Positions 51,900-63,500 of a stretch of 64,000 nt of DNA are shown here, piece by piece. The notes beneath the pieces were generated by a model. It did no database searches. It was given only the letters and a program-made list of their open reading frames with translations, and was not told the DNA's origin. Position numbers and translations under genes: made by a program. The first letter of the stretch is position 1; each line of letters starts with the position of its first letter. The stretch covers positions 1,798,001 through 1,862,000 of the forward strand of contig JAQSEB010000016.1 of NCBI GenBank assembly GCA_030063045.1, in the 5' to 3' direction. Origin of the DNA: Pratylenchus scribneri. Its lineage: Eukaryota; Nematoda; Chromadorea; Rhabditida; Pratylenchidae.

Positions 51900-53732
51900 C
51901 GAATAATAGTGATCTTAAAAAAGAATGGACGAAAACTTGCTGTAGAATAGGTAATAATAAAAATTAGAATTTTATTAATATTATAAATTTTCATATCGAT
52001 GGTGGACTTAAATGATTTCTGGAATTGGAATCTACTGCGAAATATCAGCGGAAATGGTTCTGCAAGAAATTTCCCAGGTTTAATGAAAAATTAAGTTTAT
52101 ATTTAAAATAAAAAGAGAACTTAACTCTATCAAAAAATTGAACATGGCTCGTAAAAAGATGTGTCTATGATCAATAAAGAAGGTTAAATTTTTTCAAATA
52201 TTTTCGTAAAAAATATTCTTTTTCCCATGAAAAAATAATAAAATGGAGCAAGTTCAGATGGATTGCGGTCTATCAAGTTACGAAAGATTGGATCAAAATG
52301 GACATTGAAAACGAGGAAAGTACGATAATAATGAGGTTTGATATTAAGAAATTATCTTCATTAATAATGTTCTTTTGGGACTGCACAGCCATTGAAATGC
52401 ATGGAGATGGGATGAAAAATTGTTGAAGGCTTCATATGTTTAAAGGTTATTTTTATAATCAAATATTATAATAAAAATTGAAAATTAAAAAATGTTGGAA
52501 TAAAAAATGATCATGTTCGAACCGATGGAGATCAATTCAATATGTATGTTCGGAACCAGATGGATGGAAATGTTCTAATGAAGACCAGGTTATAATTATC
52601 CATTTCTAAATCTTAGTTAATATAAAATTTACAATACAAAATGAAATGGATGAGGATGAAATGACTAATAGAAGGGAACCATACTGATGATCTAATGGAT
52701 GATCAGATCAAAATGGAGCCTGCTCAATATGAACAGGTTACTTAACATTATAAAGTATTTTTCATAAAATAATATTTTACAATAGAAAATATTGTATAAG
52801 TTTATTCTTTATTGAAAAGTTTCCACTTTGTAATTTTAAGCAAAATGAATGTAGAATAATACGTAAAAATTTTTGATGGACGATTTCTAATAGAAAATAA
52901 TGACCATTTTTTGTAGTGAATCACAGCCTTCCCATGATGAACTGATGATCAACATAATGTTCTGAACTCCAAACTCTAGGTTTTTTCAAGTGATCGATGA
53001 TTTCTGATAGAAAATAATATTTAACTTTTATAGTGAATCACAGCTTCAAGATGAACTGATGATCAACATAATGTTCTGGACTTCGATCTCAAGGTTTTTT
53101 AAGCATTCAAAATAGTAAATTAGAAATAAAAATATAAAATGATTCAAATTTTGATCATGTGATCAGATTTAAGGAATTGTAATCCAGAACAAACAAAGAA
53201 AATTACTAAAAAAATAATTTATATTTTACTTAGTACTGACGACAATCAGTTGTGATTGAGTTTTATGCAAACATATCAATTGGTTCAAAACAAAGATTGA
53301 TATATGTATGAAACAATGGTCTTCACAATGAACATTTTTGATTCAATGATCTATGTGCAAAGCGTTCGTTATTTTTTACTTTTCTTTTATTAATTTTTAA
53401 TTTTCCCAGAAAGATGATGGCAATATCAAGCTGGTTTTAGCCGAACACTTTTACAAAGTTGAAAAATGTGAAAATTTGGATTCTTGGACGAGCAATGAAA
53501 ATTGAACTTTTATCCGATCCAAAATCTTTCCCTGATTGCTATATGGTCTCAAAAGAACTTGGCGAAGTAGCTTTATTGGGAAAATTAACATAAATAATAC
53601 AAATTTATTTTTTAGCTTGGAAATATCGATTTTCAAAGAGTTGCTTGCAAAGGCTTGATGGTTATATATTGTGATGGACATTTGGAACAACAAAGGGCGG
53701 TATTTCCAATGGGCGTCTTTGATCATGATAAA
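51900..53732 (+). CDS. Uncertain plus-strand multi-exon gene
   Basis: Exon-like segments with plausible splice sites: about 52476-52590 (DHVRTDGDQFNMYVRNQMDG), 52695-52737 (MDDQIKMEPAQYEQ), two copies of an exon at 52916-52979 and 53034-53092 (ESQLQDELMINIMFW), 53411-53490 (KDDGNIKLVLAEHF) and 53616-53732, whose frame LGNIDFQRVACKGLMVIYCD ends DHDK and TAA. The exon before the last (IELLSDPKSFPDCYMVSKEL) joins it in phase 0 but is one frame off from the KDDGN segment. The first of the duplicated exons has an in-frame stop. No family recognised; possibly a pseudogene. Confidence 0.3.
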
Positions 53733-54029
53733 TAATTGACGAATTTGGTCGAAACGGACTGGACAAATTGGATGAACTTGTTTGAATAATTGGATGCATT
53801 TTATCTTTCTGGGATTGTTACGTATTTTTTTTTGTTTTAATTATTTGTATCTTAAAATTTCAAACTGAAAATTTTGGGCATAATTAATAAAAATTAAAAA
53901 ACAACATTTTTAAGAAACAATGAAAAATTAAATTACCAAAAATAAGATACAAATAAATGTATCACATCAATTTCAAAACAATATTCGTTGTCATCATTAT
54001 TTAAATTTACATCAATGAATAAAATTATA

Positions 54030-54310
54030 AAAAAGTTGGAATGTATTCTCGAATGCCTAATCGAGAATATGCTCCAACTATTAATTCCCAATAGGGGAAT
54101 TAATACAAACAATTTTAGGTACATTTTCACAGAAACTTTCCGAGAATGGTACATATTTTCGGAAAAATTCTAGAAGAGATTTTAGAATTTTTCCGAAAAT
54201 AGTACACATTCTCGGAATATTTCTACGAAAATGTACCAAAAATTATGTTCAAAATTAAACCCCTATTGGGAATATTTTTGGAGCATATTCTCGGAAATTT
54301 TCCCACAAAA
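54030..54310. repeat. Long hairpin
   Basis: GAGAATATGCTCCAA...TCCCAATAGGGG and CCCCTATTGGGAATATTTTT...GGAGCATATTCTC are inverted, with TTTTCGGAAAAATTCTAGAA and its complement at the centre (about 54170). The whole 280 bp can fold on itself. Confidence 0.75.
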
Positions 54311-54574
54311 CAGTGCAAAAATATTTCCCAAAATCTATTAAATCCTGAGTTAAATTCCTGGAGGAATTTTTCGAAATAATTCCCACTTTTTGCGTCAAAA
54401 ATATTTGTGAAAAAGCAAAAAATTTTTAGAATTATTTTTGAAAAAATTCTCAGAATAATTCCCACTTTTTGAGTCAAAAATTTTCGTGAAAAAGTAGAAT
54501 TTTATCAGATTTATTTTTGGGGGCTAAACTTCGGAAGAATTCCCACTTTTCGTCAAAAAAATGTTTCCCAAAAG

Positions 54575-54720
54575 GTAAATTATTTTGGAAATTTTTTCCA
54601 AAATAAAATTTTTTCCGGAAAATATTTTTGAACTTTATTTTTCTCCTCATTCCCAAAATAAGGAGAAAAATAAAGTTCAAAAATATTTTTGAAAAAAAAT
54701 TTTATTTTGGCAAAATTTCT
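54575..54720. repeat. Near-perfect hairpin
   Basis: CCAAAATAAAATTTTTTCCG followed by AAATATTTTTGAACTTTATT is repeated inverted around TTCTCCTCATTCCCAAAATA. The arms are about 65 bp with very few mismatches, so this is probably a young element. Confidence 0.75.
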
Positions 54721-54934
54721 CAGATTCTCTACTTTTTCTATTATTTTTTTGAATTTCTTTTTCTTTTTATGTCGTATTGTTTTCAAGAATTTTTTTTTTT
54801 CTCGGGAATTTCTCAGAAATTTTCCCAATTTTCATAGTCCGGGACTGAAATTATCATAAAAATCCATTTTCGTTATTCATCCGCTCTTATATATGCCTTT
54901 TAGTATTTTTTTGCCAACCATCAACTCTTCCACC

Positions 54935-55060
54935 AATTCCATCTCTTTTGGATGAGTGCGGCTGTTTTGATTAAATGGGCCAATCGCGCAGAGGCGAGAG
55001 CGGCATTTGGGGCGGGGGCCAGAATCGATCAAAATTAGCCAAATTGTTCATAATATTGCC
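54935..55060 (+). promoter_or_regulatory. Conserved upstream block Y of paralogue A
   Basis: Lies 150-270 bp 5' of the ATG at 55206 and matches 60215-60380 upstream of paralogue B: GAGTNCGGCT, GCGC.GAG...GCG, GGCGGGGGCCAGAATCGAT, AAAATTAGCCAAA and TTCTTGTTCCTCTG. Both are GC-rich compared with their surroundings. ATTCAGAAGGCAATGG directly before the start (ATTCAGAAGGAAATGA in B) may be a splice or trans-splice acceptor. Confidence 0.6.
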
Positions 55061-55205
55061 TCTTTATTTAATTGTTCTTGTTCCTCTGATAGAATTATTT
55101 TTAGAACAATTACATCAAAAAAGTTACTAAAGTCTAAGGGCAACAATTTCCGCCTAAACATAATAGTCCACGTCCACGTAATTTTTTTTAATAATTCAGA
55201 AGGCA

Positions 55206-58200
55206 ATGGATTTCTTTCCATTTTTCATTTTCCTACAATTATTTTTGCTTCAATTTTTACTATGTAAAATTTCGGCAAACGATGAAGATGACGATATTTA
55301 TTTTGATGTTCAAATAATCACCAACGAATTGGCTGAACAGCCACAATTATTTCCAAATGGTAGTGGCCGGTTTAAACTGGCATTGGCCAAAGTATATGTT
55401 GATGATAATGAATTGTTGGAATATCATAGCGAAGCCACTGAAGAGGAAGGAGCCCAAACTGATTCGGAAGATTCGTTAGTTATTTTGTATGGTGCAATAA
55501 AATTGCAGAAGGGAGAGTCTGACGGGACGAAGTGGTCCGCGTTTTACTCAGTGTGGGGGGGGGGGGGGGGTGGGGTTGTTGGCTTTTGGGACATGCAAAA
55601 AATTGAAAAAAATCTCCGTAAATTTTTTTATTTCAGGAATTTTTAGACAGCAATTTTGCAAAAATTTTTTGTTTGCTTAGAAATTAATGAAAATGATTTA
55701 AAATTTTATTTAAAAAATAACATAATAATATATTTAATTTATTAGAGTGCGATTAATAATGCCGCAAATTTGGATTAATGAAATGGTAGGTACAATAACA
55801 GGAATGTGGCGAAGAATGGCCACCATCCGTAAAAACAATTCTTTCATAGTTACGATCAGCACAGCGGATGGACGGAAAGTAAGTTGCGGGGAAAAAGATA
55901 CTTATATTTTGGAATAACTTTTTTTTTATTTAAAATTTTATTTTTGGAGACATTTCTTTCTGAACCACTCCAAAAGAAAATATTTTTATAATTACGACGA
56001 AATTTAATTAAAATAAAATAAAAAATAAAATTTTATTCTTAAAGTAAGGACCTATTTTTTGAATATTTCCCAAAATATTTTTATATAAATATTTTTTTAA
56101 ATTTAACACTGCCCAAAATATTTTTTATAAAATTTTTATTTAAATTTTATCATAATTTAAATTTTCCATTTTAAATTATTTTAATAAAAATTAAATTTTA
56201 TTTTTTTCTCTTTTTATTTTTAGACTGATATACATTTTAAAATGACCGAATTGACATCAAATTGTTATTTTATAATTCTGGAGGATGCTTCGCTGGGCAA
56301 AATTAAAGCCCAAATATTTCATGATGCTCTTAAAGTTACTACCGCTTTTTTAGTGAGATTTTAATTCGTTATTTTCAAACATTAATTTTTTATAAAACAT
56401 CTATTAACTATTAATAAAGAAAATAGAGTCCTCAATTAAAAAAAATAAAAATACTATCTATAAATTTTTTAAAATTTAAATTTTAAAAAATCAAAGAAAT
56501 TTAAAAAATTTCAATAAAATTAAAAAAAATTTTTGACATAAAAATCGATCAAAAAAATTTTGTTCTCGAAGGATTCGCATCAAAATTCATTGCCTCCAGC
56601 AGAAAATTTCAAATTTGACAAATATTTGAGCAAGGAAAAATTGGAGCAATTGATGATAAAGCAATATTTCACAATGGACCAACTAAAACTGATAAAGCAA
56701 AAAATACCTTTAAGTATGCAAATTTTATTATAATTTTCTAATATTTCTAAGTAAAAATTTAACATATTTTTTTGCCGAAAAGAATTTATATTCTGAATTT
56801 TGGGCATTCTGAATATTACTGTTTTCCATTTTAGTATATTTATTACAAATGCTATTCTTAGGATTAATTAATTAAAGAGAAAAAGGTAATCGGCAAAATT
56901 TGGATCCGATTTTTTTTTCTAGATATTTTGTAAATTAATGTAAAAATGCCTCAAATGTTTTATAGCACTTCATTATTCGGCCTTTCGTGATTTAATAAAT
57001 CATCCATTTCGATATCCACAAATTAATATATGGCGTCGAAAATACAAATACAAAATTGATGTATACGAAGGAAAACACATTCAACAAATTGAACAAAGGC
57101 AGCCAATTTCATTGCCATCTTCACAAATAAATTTGCCAATGCTGCCGCCGCCGCCATTGCCTTCAAATAATCCTTCGCCCTTTAAAAATTCCGCAATAAA
57201 AAGAGGTTAGGAAAAAATTAAGCCGAATAAAATCAAAAATATAGAATGGGACTGCATCAGAGATGGACAAAAAATTTTAATAATAAGAAAAAAAATTAAA
57301 AAGATTTAAAAAAAATTATGATGAAAAAAATTTTTAAATATTTAAAATTTTTGACGCAAAAAATTATAAGAAATGAAAATATTTTAATAAATTTTTTTTA
57401 TAAATCAAAGGAAAATTCATCATAAATTTTAATTTTTTATTTTAAAATCACAAAATAAAAAAAATATATAGTATTTCCTCTATTTGTGCATCCCTCTATT
57501 AGTAGCCCCCTTCGACTTTAAGGTATTGTACCTCTTGGCAAGATGAATTTTTTGACAAAATGGGACTATAGCTCTATTAACTATTAGCTATTTGTTTACA
57601 TAGCTTTTCCAAAATTTTGTCCATTTTTCTGGTTTCGAAAATTAGTAGCTCCGGGGATACTCATAGAAACTACTGTATATTATAATCTTATAGTCTCAAC
57701 AACCAAAAAAGTGACATGGGCACCATTGCCGAAGAGAACAATCGATTTGGACACACCGTCAATGTCGCCAATAAATAATGAAGAAGAAAATATGACAATG
57801 AATTTGAATGGCACATTGAATATTGATAATGATAAATTTATGTCTAATTATTTGGCCAAAGGAAAACAGCCAATAAAAAATTTCGAAAGCGCTGATGGGA
57901 AATGGAAAATTGGAATAAATGAAGGGGGTGAAAATTTTGTGGAATTGGACAAAATTATTGTGCCGAAAAGGAGGAAAATAGCAGAAATTTATGAGAATTC
58001 GAAGAAATTTGAAGAAAAAAATCCAAGAAAAACTGGAATTTTTGATATTAAATGGGCAAAACAACAAAAAAGAGGCTCAAATTGGGAAAAAAAATGAAAA
58101 GGGAAATTCAAGAATGGGTGGGGCAAAAGATAAGCCTCGAATACCTGAACAGTTTTTTGATGTGGACAATGAAGATGATGAAGAGGAGAAGGAATTGGAG

Positions 58201-59074
58201 TTGAAAAAATTTGCAAATTCTCTTAGGCAGATTCATCAAGACCAAATGAGAAAAAATATGGAAAAAGGTGAAACTTCTAATTCGAAAGGTAAATTTAAAT
58301 ATATTTAAAAATATTTTTAAATTTTAATTAACAAAAATTATATTTAATGGATATTGGATATGCATAATTATCTATTGTGGAGATGACCCCGGTGGTATTA
58401 GAATTTTCAATTCAAATAAATGTAAATAATTATAATTAATTAACAGGAATCAATTATTGTTTATAAAATAAAATTTTACAGCCGAAACAGAGATGATTAT
58501 GATTCCTGATCCATCATTTTCATCAATGCCCGAAAAATTGGCACCATTGCTGAAGCCAACAATCGATTTTGATTTAGAGACACCGCCAAAGTCACCAAAA
58601 AATATTGAGAAAGAAAATAAGACAACAAATTTGGATGTCACAATGAATAAAATAAATTTGGATACGTCGCCAAGAGCAGAAAATAGGCCGATAAATTTAG
58701 ATGTCACAATGAAAATTGACAATGATAAATCTATTCTTTTGGACAAAGAAAAAAAACAACCAATGAAATATTTTTATGTCCGGAAGCCAAAAATTACTGT
58801 GGAAAATAGGCCAATAAAATTAGATGACATAACAATGAAAAATGACAATAAACAACCAATTAAATATGTTTATGCCAGGAACAGGAAGTCAAAATTAAAT
58901 CCGCTAATATCTCCAACAGTGAAAAATATGCCGATAAATTTAGATGACACAATGAAAATTGATAATGATAAAGCTAGACTTCTTCTTTTGGACAAAGGAA
59001 AACAACCAATGAATGTCTATTCCCGGAAGTCAAAAAAATTACTTCATAGAAATGACAAAAGGAAACGTATTTAA
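55206..59074 (+). CDS. Putative secreted protein with repeat-rich basic C-terminus, paralogue A
   Basis: Exons 55206-55474, 55746-55878, 56224-56352, 56572-56713, 56966-57205, 57694-58288 and 58482-59074; phases 2, 0, 0, 1, 1, 1 agree with paralogue B. The start MDFFPFFIFLQLFLLQFLLC is a strong signal peptide. The middle has LIMPQIWINEMVG, ISTADGRK, FIILEDASLGKIKAQ and YPQINIWRRKYKYKIDVYEG, then a proline run (LPMLPPPPLP). The C-terminal half is low complexity with nuclear-localisation-like words (VPKRRKIAEIYEN, NDKRKRI) and repeats of INLDDTMKIDNDKA and KGKQPM. One frame change is needed at an A8 run (58087-58094); removing one A gives about 699 residues. As read, the product ends at 58095-58097. 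No known family. Secreted plus nuclear-type signals suggest a candidate effector, which is inference only. Confidence 0.62.
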
Positions 59075-59640
59075 ATTCAGTGAAAATTTTTTAAACATAT
59101 ATGAAATTATGCATAAGTTTTAATAGTGTAAAAAAGTTTTTTATTTTTCCAATTATTATCCGTATATTCGAGAAATTTTTTCTGAAATTTTTATATGTTT
59201 TTTTTATGAATATTCTTGCATAAATTCATTTTTTTATTTATAAATAGATCACTTTTAAAAAATTAGAATAAATAATGAACAAAGAAATTTTTGCATTAAA
59301 ATAGCTATATATATATTTCAACGCTTATTGTTCAAAATCCCCAATCAAAGAAAATTTTCAATATCCTCAATTCTTAATTTGACCATATAATCCTATTAAA
59401 AAGTCAGCAAATCATTAAATCAATCGATTCATTTCAACTAACTATTCCGAATTTGGCCAATTATTAGGGCCATTATTTTGTTGTTGTTGATCATTCCTAA
59501 TATTTCCAACAATTTGAGAATCCATCACTGGAATACTTCTGCTACTTATGATTTTTAATATTATCGCTTATTATTTTTTAATTTGTCCAAAATATTTAAA
59601 AATAAGAGTTCTCATTAATGAAGGAAATCGCCCAAAAAAT
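59075..59640. other. Intergenic, 3' of paralogue A
   Basis: AT-rich, with no coding signal. It ends where block X copy 2 begins. Confidence 0.5.
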
Positions 59641-59960
59641 CCAGTGCAAAAATGAAGGTTGCTTGGTGATCAGTGCCACGGAATTCACATGAAATCAGGC
59701 CAAAATTAAGGCTGCTATACCCAAGGCCGACAGGTTCGCGCGCTCTTTGGACCCTATAAGAAATCGATGAAGGGGATATTGGAGGCGGTGGCGGATGCCA
59801 ATGCTTACTCCTCCTTTTAAAATTTTTGGCAATCAATGATTTGAGTGAGGGCCAGAAAAGAGAGACGAGAGAGGCATTTCCATTGAATTTAGAAGTGAGC
59901 TGCTGCCAAGAAAAATCGAAGATGTGGACCAAGGCGAACGGACAACGGAGGTTGTACGTT
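59640..59960. repeat. Duplicated block X, copy 2
   Basis: Homologue of 47640-47940, sharing GACAGGTTCGCGCGCTCTTT, GGACCCTATAAGAAAT, TTTGGCAATCAATGATTTGA and GAGCTGCTGCC...AAAATCGAAGATGTGGACC. Minus-strand reading gives RVQRAREP-containing peptides in both copies, but frames around it differ, so I call it non-coding or a relic. Confidence 0.65.
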
Positions 59961-60214
59961 GTGTCCATTGAGTAAGTAATCCCTCCGGCAGAGAAAAAAT
60001 TGATGTAGAGAAAGAAGAGTAAATTCATAAGTCATTTTACTAATTTTTTACAAAATCCAAGTTAATTTTCTACATTTACAAAATCCCAGTTAATTTTCTA
60101 CATTTTTTGCTTTCTCCGATTTTCTGGTATTTTTCCACAAAATACTTTTTTTTATTTTTTTTAAAAACTATTTTTCACCTACCATCAATTTTTCTGCCTC
60201 TCCTCCCTTTTAGA

Positions 60215-60380
60215 CGAGTACGGCTCTTATTTGCCAACAATTTAGCATCTGCGCATCTGAGAAGCGCGCGGTTTTGGGTGGCGGCCAGAAGAATCGATTA
60301 AAATTGGCCAAAAATTAGAATAAATCTATCCTGGATTTCCCATTGCTTAATTTTTCTTGTTCCTCTGGACAAAAATTTTT
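60215..60380 (+). promoter_or_regulatory. Conserved upstream block Y of paralogue B
   Basis: Counterpart of 54935-55060, about 120-290 bp 5' of the ATG at 60503: GGTGGCGGCCAGAAGAATCG, TTAAAATTGGCCAAA and TTTTTCTTGTTCCTCTGG. Its place relative to the gene is the same as in paralogue A. Confidence 0.6.
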
Positions 60381-60502
60381 TCTCAAATATTATTTTCAAA
60401 CTCATTTTAAACAAATAAATCAATAAAATTTAAGCAATTTCCATTTAAATGTGATGAAAAATGTCCAAATTAAATAATTACTTTGATTTTATTCAGAAGG
60501 AA

Positions 60503-63500
60503 ATGAATTTCTTTCCATTTTTTATTTTCAAACTATTATTTATTCTCCAATTTTTATTAAATCAAATTTTGGCCGAAAACGAATTCCTTATTAATTTCCA
60601 AATTATCGCCAATGATTTAGTCAAACAGCCTCCATCAGCAGGAAGGGCTGGCCGATTTCAACTGAGTCTGGAAGAATTTAACGAGGAAACAAAAAAATGG
60701 AAAGATTTTGGCGGATCCACTGATTCAAAGGATTCGTGGGTTTTTTGAACACCAATAATTAGTTCAAAAATAAAATAGGCATCCAAAAGTGAGTGAAACA
60801 CGTTCCAATATATTCAAAAAAATTTTTGGCTTCCCACTGGGGTAGTCCAATCCAAAGACGGTTTTAAACCGAAATCTTCTGTTTTGATTTTGGTGTAGTA
60901 CATGTTTTTTGAAAATTTCTCTGTTTCGGTTTAGGCCGGTTTTCGAAATTCGATTTCAATTTTCAGACCAAAAATCGCCTACCTAGGTTCAGTTTCAGTT
61001 CAGCAGATAACCATGTCAATGCCAATAATATGCCTAAGGGCTCTTCCTATTCATCCTACTGTACTCCCACTTTTTGCCTAATCGCCCCCGTCACCCCTAT
61101 CAATCAACATTGCCCCTATCTGCCTTCCCAATTATCCCCATTAAATGTTCACTTTTCCGCTCACGTTTTCTAAAACATTTACGAGGTTCTGTTATAACAT
61201 TTTTCCGCACAACAGATAAATATATTTACTAAAGTCAAGTCAAGCTAATACCAATCCCAATTCTTGGGCCACTGGGGGCTTAGGCTCCCGACGAAGGCTC
61301 GGGGCGAGAGCTCGCCCCGAACTAAATTTAGTACCGATTAGTGGTACTATAAAACCGATTTTGGACTACCCTACATTCCACAGTGGAAATCAAACCCAAA
61401 TAATTATCCTTAAAATGTTTAAACTCTATTCCATATCATTATCCTTTAATTATTTAAATAGTTTCTACATAAAATTGATGCCGCCAATGAAATTCTACTA
61501 TAGGGTCATCATTATGGCTGATGGACGAAAAGTGATTTTTTTTAATATTTAAAATAATTAAACAATTTAAGTTTAATATTATCTTAAATTGAATATTAAA
61601 AACTAATTTTATTTTTTTATAATCAAACATTTCTAATTCTGAAATATTTAATTTAAATTATCCAATATTTACATGAGATTTTTATCTATTTATTTATTTT
61701 TGAATTTATAATAATTTAATTTTTAAATTTAAAAATTAATTAATTTTATTTCTATATTTACAATAATATTTATTTTTAATTTTATTTTATAATTTTAAAG
61801 ACAATATTATATGAATTTTGCCTTTTTAGACAAAATTTAAACAATTTGAAATTACCGAAATGACATCACCAATATATTCCATTATTCTCGAGGATGCGCC
61901 ATTATCGGGGGGAATTGATGCCCAAAAATATGAAATTGATTCCCAAATTTATAACAAAAAAATTACATTTTCCGCAAATATTTATCCTGGAATATATTCG
62001 GTGAGAATTTAATTCCATATTTTAGTACTTTATTCATTTTTTAATTATTTAAACATTAATAAATAAAAAATAAAATATTATTTATAAAAAATACTAAAAG
62101 AAAATTTTCAATAATTAAAAAATTAATTCCAAGTTAAATGGTTGGCCAGATAGAAAATTGCAAAATTAAAATATATTTTCCCCAAAATTTTTTATAATAA
62201 ATTATAAAATTTTGTTCTTGAAGGATGATACACTCCCGATTATCGATTATCTGACTCAGGATCAAAAGGACCTGATAAAGCAAAAAATACCTGAATGTAT
62301 GTAAATTATTGATTAAAATTTTCTATTCCAAATTGGTAAAAAAATGTTTCAATTTTTTGGGATTAAATTTTTTTATTTCCACATTTATTTTTTTCTAGTT
62401 CCAAGTGGAATTTTTGTTTTTCACGCTGTAAATAATAAAAATGGGGTTGGTAATATTGAAATTTGAATAAAATAGGTTTAGTTTAGGGCAAAAATGTTCC
62501 AAATGGAGCTGCACGGACTGATTTGGCCAAATCGGTTTAGAGTTTGAAATTGATAAAAATAATGGGTTTTCGGTGATAAGGTCATGAATTTGGAGTTTAT
62601 TTCAGGTTCTTTATCGGTTTTTGCCCTAAACTAAATCAATTTTATTCCAATTTCAATAAGAGAAGCCAATTTAATTAATTAATTGCAATGTGAAATACAA
62701 AAATTCCACTTGGAATTAGAAAAAATATCTCTAAAAACTGGGGACTAGAAAAAAATGAGGAATTAATAAAAAATGGCATCCAATTTTTATAGAAATAATT
62801 TATTGTCTCAACTTTTTATAGTCTGAATTGGGATGAATTGCTTAAAAAGAATAAATTATTTTAATAGTATAAAAGACTAAAGATATTACTTACTTAATAT
62901 TATCACTTACTAGTTAGATTCGGATAGGAAAATTTACTCAAAAATAAATAAAATTAAAAATAATATTCTTTTTTTTTGTCTATAGCACTTCATTCTTTGG
63001 GTTTCAGTAAATTAAAAAAGACGAAGAATTCATTTATGTTTCCACAAATTAATATACGGCGTCAAGAAAACGAATACAACATTGATATATGCGAAGGGAA
63101 ACAGATTCAACGAATAGAAAAAAAGCAGCCAATTTCATTGCCATTTGCGCAAATCAATGTTCCAATGCTGCCACCGCCATTGGAAAATTTTGCACTAGAA
63201 ATAAATAGAAATCCTGCAGCAAAAAAGGGTTAGGAAAAATAAGACTTAATAAAATGAAATATATTTATTAGAGTTGGGTGAAAAAAAATTTAAAGAAAAA
63301 TGTAAAAAAAAAATTAAAAACGAAACGTAAATGGAAAAAATTTAAAAATAATATTTAAAATTTCAAAATTTTTAAGGGTATTTAAGCTCAAAAAATGAAA
63401 AGATAATTACAGGAATCGACTGATATTTTTGCAAATCAATAAATTTAAAAATGGCCATATTTATTTTATTGCTCAAAAATATAAAAATTAAAATGTAATT

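Noticed and set aside
55557..55646. Read-through of exon 1 of paralogue A past the G tract
   Set aside because: A phase-2 donor at 55475 (GTTAGT) matches the donor in paralogue B (GTGGGT at 60736) and joins the conserved next exon.
59615..60028. 137-codon minus-strand frame over block X
   Set aside because: Only a short RVQRAREP stretch matches the other copy; the rest changes frame between copies.
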